From Achromobacter veterisilvae (GTDB lineage: Bacteria; Pseudomonadota; Gammaproteobacteria; Burkholderiales; Burkholderiaceae_B): DNA of 64,000 bases. The position numbers and the translations under genes were made by a program. This document shows positions 24,317 through 34,193 of the stretch, in pieces; position 1 is the stretch's first letter, and every line of letters starts with the position of its first letter. Under the pieces are notes generated by a model. It did not search any database, had not been told where the DNA came from, and worked only from the letters and a program-made list of their open reading frames with translations. The DNA lies in assembly GCF_900496975.1 (NCBI RefSeq), contig NZ_UFQC01000004.1:124001-188000 (forward strand), given 5' to 3'.

Positions 24317-26770
24317 ATGTCCCAACGAATCTCCCATGACGGCCAGGTCCGCCGCTTCAAGCCCGCCACGCTTTGCCTGCTTCTGTGCGCCGCCGCGCTG
24401 ACCGCGGCGCCCCCGGTATCCGCGGCCGAAAGCGCCGCGGTGGATATCGCCCTGCCGGCGCTGTCCCTGCAAGACGCGATTTTGCGGCTGGGCCAGGCCG
24501 CCCGCGTGACCATCATCAGCGCGCCGCCGCTCACGGCGGGCAAGCAGGCACCCGCCGTGCATCTGCAGGGATCGGTGACGCAGGCGCTGCGGCAATTGCT
24601 GCAAGGCAGCGGCCTGCGGGCGGTGCCCAACGCCAATGGCGAGGGATACCGCATCGAGCGCGCGCCCGAGCCTGTCGGGGAAGGCGCGGCCATGCTGCCC
24701 GCGGTGACGGTGACCGGACTGGGCGCCGGCGACATCGGCCCGCTCGCCCTGGACAGCAGCGTGGGCACCAAGACCGACACGCCCATCATCGAAACCGCGC
24801 AATCGGTATCGGTGGTCAACCGCGACCTGATGGACATGATCGGCGCCAAGACCACCGCCGAAGCCCTGCGCTACAGCGCCGGCGTTTCGGTGGGCTCGTA
24901 TGGCGTGGACAGCCGCGTCGACGAGATTTCCGTGCGCGGCTTCCGCACCGGCAGCTTCGCCAACAACCTCTACCTCGACGGCCTGCGTCCGCCCGGCAGC
25001 AGCAGCGGCGCCACCGCCTCGGCCACCCAGTTCGACGGTTTCGGCCTGGATCGCGTCGAAGTGCTGCGCGGTCCGTCGTCGGTGCTGTACGGCCAGATCG
25101 CGCCGGGCGGGCTTATCAACGTGGTGAGCAAACGGCCCACCGATTACGCGCGCGGCGAGATCGGGGTGGGCACCGACAACTATGGCCTGGCGCGCCTGAA
25201 CGCCGACGTCAGCGGGCCGGTCGATGCCTCGGGCGAATGGCTGTACCGCGTGGTCGGGACCGCCTACCACAGCGACACCCAGGTCGATTACGTCGAACTC
25301 AACCGCGTGATGCTGGCGCCCAGCCTGACGTGGCGGCCGTCGGCCCGCACCTCGCTGACGCTGCTGGCCAACTATCAGCAGGACCGCGGCGGCAGCACCT
25401 ACCAGTTCCTGCCTTCGCACGGCACGTACTACGGAACGGCCTATGGCCGTTTCGGTTCCGACCGATTCCTGGGCGAGCCCGGCTTCAACCGCTACGACCG
25501 CACGCAGTACGCCATCGGCTATGAATTCAGCCACGCCCTGACCGACCATGTGAAACTCGGCCAGAAACTGCGCTACATGCGCGTGGACACCGACAACGAC
25601 GGGGTCTCGCGGCAGGGCGATCTGCAGGCCGACGGCCGCACCCTGCGGCGCACTGCGTCCAGTAACGAGATCCGCTCGGAAGGCTTCACGGTCGACAATA
25701 ACGCGCAGTTCGATTTCGGCCTGGGCCAGACCGCGCACACCCTGCTCACCGGCCTGGACTACCGCACCCAGACGATCCGCGTGGCGCAAGCTTCCGGCAC
25801 CGCGCCCCCGCTCGACGTATTCGACCCGGTCTACGGCGGCCCGGTCGTGATGGGCGCCATGGCGCCCAGCCGGCGCAGCGACAGCGAACAGACCGGCGTC
25901 TATGCGCAGGACCAGATCCGCTGGGGACAATGGGCCGCCACGCTGGGCGTGCGCCACGACTGGTCGCGGGATAATTCGCTGGTGCGCGCCACGGGCGCCA
26001 AGACGCGCTATGACGACGAAGCCACCACGTGGCGCGCCGGCGCGGTCTATCTGTTCGAGAACGGCCTGGCGCCCTATGCCAGCTATGCCACCTCGTTCGA
26101 GCCGGTCAACGGCGCCGGCTTCGAAGACCAGCCCTTCAAGCCGACCGAAGGCAAGCAGGCCGAGGTCGGCATCAAGTACCAGCCGCCGGGTTCGCGCAGC
26201 ATGATTACGTTCTCGGCGTATGAAATCACACAGCAGAACATCACCACGCCGGACCCGGACCCCACGCACCTGTGCAACGGCAGCCAATGCCAGGTCCAGA
26301 CCGGTGAAGGCCGCGTCCGCGGCCTGGAGCTGGAAGGTAATTTCGCGCTGACCGACAGCATTACCGTGGTGGCTTCGGCGACGCTGATGCGCAGCGAAGT
26401 CACCAAGAGCAACGGCACGGAGCGGGGCAATGAACTGCCGCGCGTGCCGCGCCACAGCTACAACCTGTGGGTGGACTACCGCCTGCCGCTGGATATCGCG
26501 CCCGGCCTGAGCATCGGGGCCGGCGTGCGCCATACCGGCAGCAGCTACGGCGATACCGCCAACGATTACCGCAGCCCCTCGGCGAACCTGATCGACGCGG
26601 CCATACGCTACGATCTGGGCGCGGTCGATCCCAGCCTGAAGGGCCTGAAATTCTCCCTCAATGCCAGCAACCTGACCGACAAGGAATACCTGGCAAGCTG
26701 CTCGGGCAACGCCAGTTGCTACTACGGCGCCCGGCGCAATATTTCGGCGAACCTGAACTACACCTGGTAG
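24317..26770 (+). CDS. TonB-dependent siderophore receptor with signalling domain 2
   Basis: An 817-residue outer-membrane receptor with a signal peptide (cleavage near VSAAE), a short N-terminal signalling domain (about residues 38-95), a plug with SSVGTKTDTPIIETAQSVSVV and a barrel ending in NLNYTW. The cysteine pairs LCNGSQC and SCSGNASC lie in likely extracellular loops. It follows fecI-fecR and is followed after 5 bases by a siderophore-esterase-like gene. This pairing suggests an ester-linked catecholate siderophore as ligand, which is an inference. Confidence 0.92.
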   Translation: MSQRISHDGQVRRFKPATLCLLLCAAALTAAPPVSAAESAAVDIALPALSLQDAILRLGQAARVTIISAPPLTAGKQAPAVHLQGSVTQALRQLLQGSGLRAVPNANGEGYRIERAPEPVGEGAAMLPAVTVTGLGAGDIGPLALDSSVGTKTDTPIIETAQSVSVVNRDLMDMIGAKTTAEALRYSAGVSVGSYGVDSRVDEISVRGFRTGSFANNLYLDGLRPPGSSSGATASATQFDGFGLDRVEVLRGPSSVLYGQIAPGGLINVVSKRPTDYARGEIGVGTDNYGLARLNADVSGPVDASGEWLYRVVGTAYHSDTQVDYVELNRVMLAPSLTWRPSARTSLTLLANYQQDRGGSTYQFLPSHGTYYGTAYGRFGSDRFLGEPGFNRYDRTQYAIGYEFSHALTDHVKLGQKLRYMRVDTDNDGVSRQGDLQADGRTLRRTASSNEIRSEGFTVDNNAQFDFGLGQTAHTLLTGLDYRTQTIRVAQASGTAPPLDVFDPVYGGPVVMGAMAPSRRSDSEQTGVYAQDQIRWGQWAATLGVRHDWSRDNSLVRATGAKTRYDDEATTWRAGAVYLFENGLAPYASYATSFEPVNGAGFEDQPFKPTEGKQAEVGIKYQPPGSRSMITFSAYEITQQNITTPDPDPTHLCNGSQCQVQTGEGRVRGLELEGNFALTDSITVVASATLMRSEVTKSNGTERGNELPRVPRHSYNLWVDYRLPLDIAPGLSIGAGVRHTGSSYGDTANDYRSPSANLIDAAIRYDLGAVDPSLKGLKFSLNASNLTDKEYLASCSGNASCYYGARRNISANLNYTW

Positions 26771-26775
26771 ACCCC

Positions 26776-27723
26776 ATGACACACAAGATTTCGCGCCCGA
26801 TTTCCGCCGCCGTGCTGGCGTGCATCCTGGCCGCGGCGGCGCAGGCGCAGACGGCGGCGCCCGACTCGCCGGTGCGCCCCGGCATGCAGCCGCTGGGAGA
26901 AACCGTGGCCGACCGCCCCTCGGCGGTCTACCGGTTCGAGACGCACAGGCTGGATTCGGACGACGGCAAGCGCCATTACCGCATCCAGATCGCCATTCCC
27001 AGGAATGCACCCGAGGCCGGCGGCAGCCCCGCGCTCTATATGCTGGACGGCAACGCCGCCCTGGCCACGTTGACGCCGGCCGACCTGGACAAGCTGGGAC
27101 AGGGCCGCGCGCCGGTACTGGTCGCGCTGGGCTACGACGTGGCCACGCGCAACGACGTCGTGTCGCGGGCCTACGACTACACCCCGCCGGTGTTCGAGAA
27201 CGGCAAGCCCGTGCCCGGCCCCGTAGTGCGCGGCCGCGTCGGCGGCGGCGCCGACGTTTTCCTGGAGTTCATCCGCGCCAAGGTAAAGCCGCTGGTGCGC
27301 GAGCGCGCCGCCATCGACCCGGACCGCGAATACCTGTGGGGGCATTCGTACGGCGGCCTATTCACCCTGCACGTGCTGTTTACGCAGCCGCAGGCGTTCG
27401 CCCGCTACGTCGTCGGCGACCCCTCGGCCTGGTGGCACGACGGCGCGCTGGTCGAGGAGTGGCGGCAGTTCGACGCCCGCAAAGCCGCCGGCAAACGGGT
27501 GGCCGTCCTGGTGGGTACCAAGCCGCGCGACCCCGGCCGCCCCCCGCCCGGCGGCGCGGAGCCGGCCGCGGGCGAGGATCCCCGCGCCGCGGTGCGCGAA
27601 ATGGCCCAGGGCCTGAAGGCGGCGGGCGCCGACGCCACCTACGAAGCCTTCCCGCAGTTCGGCCACGGCGAGATGATCCGCGCATCGCTGGAAAGGGCCC
27701 TGGAGGTGGCGGTCCAGCCTTGA
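26776..27723 (+). CDS. Alpha/beta hydrolase of the IroE/Fes-like siderophore esterase family, exported
   Basis: A 315-residue hydrolase with a signal peptide (cleavage near AQAQT). The nucleophile serine is in the elbow WGHSYGGLF and the histidine is likely in FGHGEM near the C-terminus; LYMLDGNAAL and YTPPVFENG are typical of the IroE/YbbA esterase branch. It would open the ester backbone of a ferric siderophore or trim it in the periplasm. It starts 5 bases after the receptor stop, so the four genes from fecI on form one operon. Confidence 0.85.
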   Translation: MTHKISRPISAAVLACILAAAAQAQTAAPDSPVRPGMQPLGETVADRPSAVYRFETHRLDSDDGKRHYRIQIAIPRNAPEAGGSPALYMLDGNAALATLTPADLDKLGQGRAPVLVALGYDVATRNDVVSRAYDYTPPVFENGKPVPGPVVRGRVGGGADVFLEFIRAKVKPLVRERAAIDPDREYLWGHSYGGLFTLHVLFTQPQAFARYVVGDPSAWWHDGALVEEWRQFDARKAAGKRVAVLVGTKPRDPGRPPPGGAEPAAGEDPRAAVREMAQGLKAAGADATYEAFPQFGHGEMIRASLERALEVAVQP

Positions 27724-27800
27724 AGCCCGGCGTTTCGGCGGGAGCGCTTACACTGCACGGTCGCGGTCTTATCCCGACCGCCCCGAACGCCTCGACAGCC

Positions 27801-28418
27801 TTGACCATCCCGAACGCCTCCCCGCCCTTCATCGTCCTCGACGCCTGCGTCCTCATGTCCGGCATCCTGCGCCGCCTGCTGCTCCGGCTGGCCGAGGCCG
27901 GCGTGTTCGTGCCGGTCTGGACCGACCGCATCGGCGAGGAATGGCGCCGCAACGCGTCGCGCATCTGGGAAATACCGTCCGAGGTCATGACCGAGATGTG
28001 GGACGACATGAATGCGCGCTTTCCCGCCGCCCGCGAAACGGACACGCAGGTCTACGAGGCCTCCTTGCGCTACAGCGATCCCAAGGACTTCCACGTGATC
28101 GCGGCCGGCCTGGCGCGCCGCGCCCGCTGCGGCCTGCAGCAGCCGCCCGTGGTGCAGGTGCTGACCTGGAACCTGAAGGATTTCAACCGCTCGGAATTGC
28201 GGCGCCAGGGGCTGGACGTCTACAACCCCGACCGCATGCTGGTGCAATGGTGGCAGGCCCGCGCGGACAGCATCCGCGAGGCGGTGGCGCAGGTGCCCGC
28301 CGACTACGTCGCGCTGGGGCGCGAGCCCGAGCCGCTGTCGGCGACCCTGCACCGGGAACGGCTGTACGGCCTGAAGAACCTGCTGGCGCGCGACGTCGCC
28401 CCGGCCGGCGCGGCCTGA
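27801..28418 (+). CDS. PIN-domain protein (putative RNase)
   Basis: About 205 residues with a PIN fold: VLDACVLMSGILRRL carries the first acidic residue, SDPKDFHVIAAGLARRA the later ones, and LTWNLKDFNRSEL the last. PIN proteins cut RNA with metal ions. No ATG or GTG precedes the first catalytic aspartate in this frame; TTG 27801 is the best start, without a strong ribosome site. There is no obvious antitoxin gene beside it, so a toxin role is unsupported. Confidence 0.7.
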   Translation: MTIPNASPPFIVLDACVLMSGILRRLLLRLAEAGVFVPVWTDRIGEEWRRNASRIWEIPSEVMTEMWDDMNARFPAARETDTQVYEASLRYSDPKDFHVIAAGLARRARCGLQQPPVVQVLTWNLKDFNRSELRRQGLDVYNPDRMLVQWWQARADSIREAVAQVPADYVALGREPEPLSATLHRERLYGLKNLLARDVAPAGAA

Positions 28419-28425
28419 GGCGTCC

Positions 28426-29643
28426 TCAGTGGTCGTGATTGCTGGCGGCGAAGCCCGCCGCGTTCAGCACCGCGATCACTTCCTGGATATGCTCGTGCCC
28501 GCGCGTCTGCAGGACGAAGTCCACTTCGACATTGCGCACCGGCAATGAGGTGAATGCGCGCTGGTGGTGCACCTCGGTGATGTTGGCCTGCGCGTCGGCG
28601 ATGAGCTTGGTGGCGTGCGCCAGCGCGCCCGGCAGGTCGCGCAGGTCCACGCGGATGCGGGCCAGCCGCCCGGCCCGCACCATGCCCCGCTCGATCAGCT
28701 CGCCCAGCATCAGCGGGTCGATGTTGCCGCCGGTCAGCACCAGCCCGATGCGCTTGCCCTTGTAGCGGTCGCTGCCGTCTTTCTGCGCATGCAGCAGCGC
28801 GGCCAGACCCGCCGCGCCCGCCCCTTCGACCACCGTCTTCTCGATTTCCAGCAGCACCACGATGGCGTGCTCTATATCGCTTTCGGAGACCAGTTCGATG
28901 CGGTCGACCAATTGGCTCACGATCGGCTGCGTCAGCGCGCCGGGGGATTTCACGGCGATGCCCTCGGCGATGGTGTACAGCCCCTGCGGCATGGACACGC
29001 CGTTGACCGCCGCGTACATGGACGGAAAGCGTTCGGTCTGCACGCCGACGATCTCGATGCCGGGCTTGAGCGCCTTGGCCGCGGTGGCGATCCCCGAAAT
29101 CAGGCCTCCCCCGCCGATGGCGATGACCAGCGTGTCCAGTTGCGGCTGGTCCTCCAGCATTTCCAGCGCCACCGTGCCCTGCCCCGAAATGACGGCCTCG
29201 TCGTCATACGGATGGATCATGATCAGGCCGCGCGATGTCGCCAGCTCATAGCCATGGGCCTTGGCGTCGTCGAAGGTGTCGCCCGCCAGCACCACTTCGG
29301 CGCCGAAGCGGCGCGTGTTGGCGATCTTGACCGTCGGCGTGAAGCGCGGCATCACGATCACGGCCGGCACGCCCATGCGCTGCGCATGGTAGGCCACGCC
29401 TTGGGCATGATTGCCGGCCGACACCGCGATCACGCCCTTGGCGCGCTCTTCGTCGGACAAGGTCAGCATGCGGTTCAAGGCGCCACGTTCCTTGAACGAC
29501 GCGGTGAACTGCAGGTTCTCGAATTTCAGCCAGATTTCGGCGCCGAAGATGTCGGACAGCGTACGCGACAGGGTAAAGGGGGTCTTCAGCACCTGGCCGC
29601 GCAGGTTTTCGCGGGCGGTCTGGATAGAGGCGATATCGATCAC
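28426..29643 (-). CDS. ilvA: Threonine ammonia-lyase (threonine dehydratase), single ACT domain
   Basis: This PLP enzyme turns threonine into 2-oxobutanoate for isoleucine synthesis. The 405-residue protein has the PLP lysine in TASFKERGALNR, the glycine loop AIGGGGLISG and the substrate motif SAGNHAQGVAYHA. One ACT domain occupies the last 75 residues, so it is the medium form with one C-terminal regulatory domain. The start is GTG 29643 with only a weak ribosome site. Confidence 0.93.
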   Translation of the reverse strand: MIDIASIQTARENLRGQVLKTPFTLSRTLSDIFGAEIWLKFENLQFTASFKERGALNRMLTLSDEERAKGVIAVSAGNHAQGVAYHAQRMGVPAVIVMPRFTPTVKIANTRRFGAEVVLAGDTFDDAKAHGYELATSRGLIMIHPYDDEAVISGQGTVALEMLEDQPQLDTLVIAIGGGGLISGIATAAKALKPGIEIVGVQTERFPSMYAAVNGVSMPQGLYTIAEGIAVKSPGALTQPIVSQLVDRIELVSESDIEHAIVVLLEIEKTVVEGAGAAGLAALLHAQKDGSDRYKGKRIGLVLTGGNIDPLMLGELIERGMVRAGRLARIRVDLRDLPGALAHATKLIADAQANITEVHHQRAFTSLPVRNVEVDFVLQTRGHEHIQEVIAVLNAAGFAASNHDH

Positions 29644-29658
29644 GATGGGTAGATCCGG

Positions 29659-30381
29659 TTAGCGGACAGGCAGAAAATTGAACAGCAGCAGGCCCTGCGC
29701 ATAATTGATCCCGATGCGCCGCGAGTTTTCACCCAGCAGGTTGGCGATCAGGTCCAGCCGGCCGATGATGGCGCCGAACTCCCGCTCGAAGCTCAGATTC
29801 GTGGCGTTGGGGGACATTTCGTTGGCCAGCAACAGCGGCTCGCCTTGATTGTTGCGGCGCGACGCCAGCAACCAGGCGGCGGCCTCGACATTCCGTGCGG
29901 CATTGTAGACCCGCTGGCCATCCAGCGCGTCGGTGGCATACAGCCGGGTCTTGCCGTTGTGAGCCGCGATGATGGTGTCCGCCAGGCCGTAGATGAAGGC
30001 GCCGACGCGGTCGCCCGTGTAGTTGGGGTCAAGCGACACGGCCAGGATCTGGATGTCGCGCAGGCCGGCCAGATCGCCGGGCGGGACGCGGACTTCGATG
30101 GCATGCTTGACGCGGTTCACGGCCGTCTTCTGGTCCGCCACGCCGGTCTTGCGCCATTCGCGGGGATTGCGGCGGTAGAGCTTGTCCAGGAGGGAATACA
30201 GGCTCGTGAGGTTGTCGCGGACTTCCAGGGTGACCGTGCGGTTGAAATCGGTCTGGGCGAACTGGTCGGCCGACATGTCTTCGCCGGCGGGGCCGCGCTG
30301 GCCAGGACCGGGGCTGCCCATGCAGCCGGCCAGCATGGCAAGCAGCACCGCCATAACTGTGGTTGTCAGCCATCTATTCAT
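29659..30381 (-). CDS. Lipoprotein of unknown function
   Basis: A 240-residue protein with a lipoprotein signal (MNRWLTTTVMAVLLAMLAGC; the lipid-bearing cysteine is residue 20). The mature part is soluble and helical in character, with DFNRTVTLEVRDNLTSLYSLLDKLYRRNP. I do not recognise the domain. It ends 15 bases before ilvA on the same strand, possibly co-transcribed but with no functional link evident. Confidence 0.85.
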   Translation of the reverse strand: MNRWLTTTVMAVLLAMLAGCMGSPGPGQRGPAGEDMSADQFAQTDFNRTVTLEVRDNLTSLYSLLDKLYRRNPREWRKTGVADQKTAVNRVKHAIEVRVPPGDLAGLRDIQILAVSLDPNYTGDRVGAFIYGLADTIIAAHNGKTRLYATDALDGQRVYNAARNVEAAAWLLASRRNNQGEPLLLANEMSPNATNLSFEREFGAIIGRLDLIANLLGENSRRIGINYAQGLLLFNFLPVR

Positions 30382-30437
30382 GCTTGGCTCATCCGATTTC
30401 CCCCTTCGCGCCAGACTTTACAGGAATCCCGGGATTC

Positions 30438-30683
30438 GTAGGATGGGTGGAGCGCGAGAGTTCTTAAGCAAGAACCCCAGCATCCAGCGCGCGCAACCCA
30501 TGCTGCCGTGAGCAGACAGCGCCCGACATCGGCCATGGGCAGACGGCTCCCCCCGCATCGGCCATGGGCGGACAGCCCCCCCCGCATCGGCCGAAAAAAA
30601 CAGTCGATTGCAGCCGTATGGGTTGCGCGCGTTCGGCATCCGGGTTCTTGCCTAAGAACTCTCGCGCTTCACCCATCCTACGT
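30438..30683. repeat. GTAG-headed palindromic element with tandem core
   Basis: The left arm (30438-30500) opens GTAGGATGGGTGGAGCGCG and the right arm (30617-30683) is its near-perfect reverse complement over some 64 bases. The middle holds about three tandem units of roughly 28 bases, each containing GCATCGGCCATGGGC or a variant. The same arm sequence occurs at 41372-41657. The GTAG ends recall REP/RAYT-type elements. Confidence 0.75.
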
Positions 30684-30724
30684 CGTCGCCAGAGTCTCGG
30701 CACAGCACAACGCCCCCCCCAAAG

Positions 30725-30753
30725 AAAAACGGCGCCTTGCGGCGCCGTTCTTC
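30725..30753 (-). terminator. Terminator after pnp
   Basis: The GGCGCC...GGCGCC arms with a TTGC loop, and ACGGC/GCCGT extending them, form a strong hairpin followed on the minus strand by TTTTTC. It lies about 20 bases past the pnp stop. Confidence 0.8.
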
Positions 30754-30771
30754 GTCAATCAGCCTGCAAGC

Positions 30772-32934
30772 TTATTCGGCTTGCGGTTCCGATTGGGGAG
30801 CGGCTTCGGTAGCGGCAGCGGGTTGCTGCGCTTCGATGCCGCCGATGGCCTTGATGGACAGGCGCAGGCGGCCCTTGTCGTCGGCCTCGATGACCTTGAC
30901 GCGGACCTGCTGGCCGACCTTCAGCACATCATTGATGTTGGCGATGCGGTAGTTGGCGATTTCCGAGATGTGCAGCAGGCCGTCGCGGCCCGGCAGCACC
31001 TGCACGATGGCGCCGAAGTCCAGCAGGCGCAGCACCGAGCCTTCGTAGACCTGGCCCACTTCGACGTCGGCGGTCAGCTCGACGATGCGGCGCTGGGCTT
31101 CCTTGGCCTGCGCTTCGTCGACGCTGGCGATCACGATCGTGCCGTCGTCGGAGATGTCGATCTGCGTGCCGGTTTCTTCGGTCAGCGCGCGGATGGTGGC
31201 GCCGCCCTTGCCGATCACGTCGCGGATCTTCTCGGGGTTGATCTTGATGGTCAGCATGCGCGGGGCGAAAGCCGACAGTTCGCCGCGCGAACCGTCCAGC
31301 GCTTCCTTCATCTTGCCCAGGATGTGCAGGCGGCCTTCGCGGGCCTGGGCCAGCGCCACCTGCATGATTTCCTTGGTGATGCCCTGGATCTTGATGTCCA
31401 TCTGCAGCGCGGTGACGCCGTTTTCGGTGCCCGCGACCTTGAAGTCCATGTCGCCCAGGTGATCTTCGTCGCCCAGGATGTCCGTCAGCACGGCGAACTT
31501 GCCGCCGTCCAGGATCAGGCCCATGGCCACGCCGGCCACGTGATCCTTGACCGGCACGCCGGCGTCCATCATGGCCAGCGAGCCGCCGCAGACCGAAGCC
31601 ATCGACGACGAGCCGTTGGACTCGGTGATTTCCGACACGATGCGGATCGTGTACTGGAAGTCTTCAGGCGCCGGCAGCAGCGGGATCAGCGCGCGCTTGG
31701 CCAGGCGGCCGTGGCCGATTTCGCGGCGCTTCGGCACGCCGATGCGGCCCGTTTCGCCGGTGGCGAACGGAGGCATGTTGTAGTGCATCATGAAGCGGTC
31801 GCGGTACTCGCCCATGAGCGCGTCGATGATCTGTTCGTCTTGCTTGGTGCCCAGCGTGGCCACGACCAGCGCTTGCGTTTCACCACGGGTGAACAGCGCG
31901 CTGCCGTGCGCGCGGGGCAGCACGCCCAGGCGCACGCTGATGGGGCGCACGGTGCGGGTGTCGCGGCCGTCGATGCGCGGTTCGCCGTTCAGGATCTGGC
32001 CGCGGACGATGGCCGATTCCAGCGAGAACATGATGTTGTCGACGGTCACCGCGTCCGGGGCGGACTCGCCCTTTTCAGCGGCGGCGGCGGCCAGCTTGGC
32101 CGACACGTCGGCCGACACTTCACGCAGCTTGGCGGTGCGGGCCTGCTTTTCGCGGATCTGGTAGGCGGCGTTCAGGCCTTCCTGGGCGGCCGAGGTCACG
32201 GCGGCGATCAGGGCTTCGTCCTTGGCGGGCGCTTGCCAGTCCCAATCGGGCTTGCCGGCGTCCTTGACCAGTTCGTGAATGGCGTTGATGACGGCCTGCA
32301 TTTGCTCGTGGCCGTAGACCACGCCGCCCAGCATGATTTCTTCGGACAGTTGCTGCGCTTCCGATTCCACCATCAGCACGGCGTTTTCGGTGCCGGCGAC
32401 GACCAGGTCCAGCTTGGACGACTTCAGTTGCGAGGCGGTCGGGTTGATGGCGTACTGGCCATCGATGTAGCCCACGCGCGCGGCGCCGATCGGGCCGTTG
32501 AACGGGATGCCCGAAATGGCCAGCGCGGCCGAGGCGCCGATCATGGCGGCGATGTCGGGATCGATCTCGGGATTGACCGACAGCGTGTGGATGACCACCT
32601 GGACTTCGTTGTAGAAGTCTTCGGGGAACAGCGGGCGCAGGGGACGGTCGATCAGGCGCGAGGTCAGCGTTTCCTTTTCGGACGGCTTGCCTTCGCGCTT
32701 GAAGAACCCGCCCGGAATACGGCCGGCAGCGTAGGTCTTCTCGATGTAGTCGACGGTCAGCGGGAAAAACGTTTGACCCGGCTTGGCCTTCTTGGAAGCC
32801 ACGACGGTGGCCAGGACGACGGTGTCCTCGATCGACACCACCACGGCGCCGGAGGCCTGGCGAGCGATCTCGCCAGTTTCCAGGACGACCGTGTGCTGGC
32901 CGTACTGGAACGATTTTGTCACTTTATTGAACAT
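30772..32934 (-). CDS. pnp: Polynucleotide phosphorylase
   Basis: A 3'-5' phosphorolytic exoribonuclease and degradosome component. The 720-residue protein has two RNase PH domains with an alpha-helical linker, a KH domain ([19 protein letters not shown]) and a C-terminal S1 domain ([20 protein letters not shown]). The phosphate-binding region shows [20 protein letters not shown]. It follows rpsO by 90 bases, the conserved rpsO-pnp order. Confidence 0.97.
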   Translation of the reverse strand: MFNKVTKSFQYGQHTVVLETGEIARQASGAVVVSIEDTVVLATVVASKKAKPGQTFFPLTVDYIEKTYAAGRIPGGFFKREGKPSEKETLTSRLIDRPLRPLFPEDFYNEVQVVIHTLSVNPEIDPDIAAMIGASAALAISGIPFNGPIGAARVGYIDGQYAINPTASQLKSSKLDLVVAGTENAVLMVESEAQQLSEEIMLGGVVYGHEQMQAVINAIHELVKDAGKPDWDWQAPAKDEALIAAVTSAAQEGLNAAYQIREKQARTAKLREVSADVSAKLAAAAAEKGESAPDAVTVDNIMFSLESAIVRGQILNGEPRIDGRDTRTVRPISVRLGVLPRAHGSALFTRGETQALVVATLGTKQDEQIIDALMGEYRDRFMMHYNMPPFATGETGRIGVPKRREIGHGRLAKRALIPLLPAPEDFQYTIRIVSEITESNGSSSMASVCGGSLAMMDAGVPVKDHVAGVAMGLILDGGKFAVLTDILGDEDHLGDMDFKVAGTENGVTALQMDIKIQGITKEIMQVALAQAREGRLHILGKMKEALDGSRGELSAFAPRMLTIKINPEKIRDVIGKGGATIRALTEETGTQIDISDDGTIVIASVDEAQAKEAQRRIVELTADVEVGQVYEGSVLRLLDFGAIVQVLPGRDGLLHISEIANYRIANINDVLKVGQQVRVKVIEADDKGRLRLSIKAIGGIEAQQPAAATEAAPQSEPQAE

Positions 32935-33024
32935 GACGATTATTCCTTACAAATGAAAAACCGTGGCCGTCGCGACATGCGTCGCACCGACCACGGTTGC
33001 GTCATGGGGAGCCAGCCCCGTCGA

Positions 33025-33294
33025 TCACTTGCGCAGACCGAGTTTTTCGATCAGTGCGCGGTACGAATCGGGATTGCGGCCCTTGAGATAGTCGAGCAGC
33101 TTGCGGCGACGGCTGACCATGCGCAGCAGACCGCGGCGCGAGTGGTGGTCCTTCATGTGTTCTTTGAAGTGACCGGTCAGTTCGTTGATACGGGCGGTGA
33201 GCAGAGCCACCTGGACTTCGGGGGAGCCGGTATCGCCTTGAGCGCGTTGGAATTGCGCAACGATATCGGATTTCTTGATGTCAGCTACAGACAT
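33025..33294 (-). CDS. rpsO: 30S ribosomal protein S15
   Basis: The 89-residue protein has the S15 signature: [40 protein letters not shown] and [20 protein letters not shown]. It binds the central domain of 16S rRNA. It is expected to be co-transcribed with pnp. Confidence 0.98.
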   Translation of the reverse strand: MSVADIKKSDIVAQFQRAQGDTGSPEVQVALLTARINELTGHFKEHMKDHHSRRGLLRMVSRRRKLLDYLKGRNPDSYRALIEKLGLRK

Positions 33295-33312
33295 TGATGA
33301 CCTCTTCGGACA

Positions 33313-33340
33313 TGCGACAGGGCCGAGGCGCCCTGACGTG
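33313..33340 (-). promoter_or_regulatory. Structured rpsO leader, possible S15 autoregulatory site
   Basis: In the mRNA, CAGGGC (33335-33330) and GCCCTG (33323-33318) form a six-base-pair GC hairpin about 23 bases before the rpsO start. S15 represses its own translation in several bacteria through leader structures; the resemblance here is positional only. The rest of 33295-33631 holds no gene. Confidence 0.35.
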
Positions 33341-33631
33341 GTTTGGAAAAAATTTGCGCGAACCTGGCTGAATTCGCTTTCTCACTGCTGCCATTGATGA
33401 CTCAAACAGCAACCTGGAACGAGCTTGACGCTCGGGTCTAAATCCTGGGACTTACACCCCGGGGGTCCAGTCCCATCCTCAGGCTTCCGCGGCCAGCGCA
33501 AAGTATCTTGCAGAATCAATACACTTGATAAAGCTCGATGATTATAGCCGATTCGCTAGAATTACCCCAATGCGCCGGCCGTCCCCTTCCCTGGGCCGGA
33601 TGGCCGCCCCCCGCCTCCGCAGGAGAGAGAC

Positions 33632-34150
33632 ATGTCCAAATATTACAAAACCGCCCGCACCGCGCTTGCCGCCGCGGCGCTGGCCGGCCTGACCGCCTGC
33701 GCGAACCTGGCCCAGATCCCCCCCGGCGCGCCCTACGCCGACGTCCTGACCCAGTTCGGCCGTCCCAATTTCGAATGCCCGCTGGCCAATGGCGGAAGCC
33801 GCGTCATCTGGACCCAGCAGCCCATGGGCCAGTACGCCTGGGGCACCAACGTCGGCACCGACGGCCGCGTGGACCGCGTGGTGCCGCTGCTGACGGACGC
33901 GCACTTCAAGGTGCTGGCCGAAGGCGACTGGGGCCCCGAGCGCGTGCGCTGCGAATTCGGCCCGCCCGCCGTCATCGAGGAATCCGGACTGGGCGAAAAG
34001 CGCGAAGTGGTGTGGTCGTACCGCTACAAGGAGAACAGCGTCTGGAACTCGCTCATGTACGTGTACATGGGCCGCGACGGCAACAAGGTGACGCATTTCC
34101 ACCCTGGCCCGGACCCGATGTACGACGACGACAAGTTCATGTGGCGGTAA
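33632..34150 (+). CDS. Lipoprotein of unknown function
   Basis: A 172-residue protein with a lipoprotein signal (SKYYKTARTALAAAALAGL, then TAC; lipid cysteine near residue 23). The body shows PPGAPYADVLTQFGRP and repeated aromatic pairs (YAWGTNV, WSYRYKENSVW), reminiscent of small outer-membrane assembly proteins of the SmpA/BamE type, though I cannot place it. AGGAGAGA precedes the start. It has its own terminator. Confidence 0.85.
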   Translation: MSKYYKTARTALAAAALAGLTACANLAQIPPGAPYADVLTQFGRPNFECPLANGGSRVIWTQQPMGQYAWGTNVGTDGRVDRVVPLLTDAHFKVLAEGDWGPERVRCEFGPPAVIEESGLGEKREVVWSYRYKENSVWNSLMYVYMGRDGNKVTHFHPGPDPMYDDDKFMWR

Positions 34151-34172
34151 ACCCGCCGCGGCGGGTTTTTGC
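34149..34172 (+). terminator. Terminator after the lipoprotein gene
   Basis: AACCCGCC/GGCGGGTT with a 3-base loop followed by TTTTT directly after the stop codon. Confidence 0.8.
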
Positions 34173-34193
34173 TTTTCTGATGGCGGGGGCCGG

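Larger units (their letters stand above)
30382..30771. other. Intergenic stretch with a repeat element and the pnp terminator
   Basis: No gene is seen in these 390 bases. They hold a GTAG-headed inverted repeat (30438-30683) enclosing short tandem copies, and the hairpin that ends the pnp transcript. The longer open frames here cross the repeats and look like artefacts. Confidence 0.6.

Noticed and set aside
23219-27010. A 1263-codon minus-strand frame opposite the second receptor
   Set aside because: Antisense shadow of a GC-rich gene; composition is unnatural and no domain is visible.
27801-28418. The PIN protein as half of a toxin-antitoxin pair
   Set aside because: Neighbouring frames show no antitoxin; the adjacent genes are an esterase and ilvA.
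30508-33297. A 929-codon frame opposite pnp and rpsO
   Set aside because: It is the complement of two certain housekeeping genes and crosses repeat DNA.
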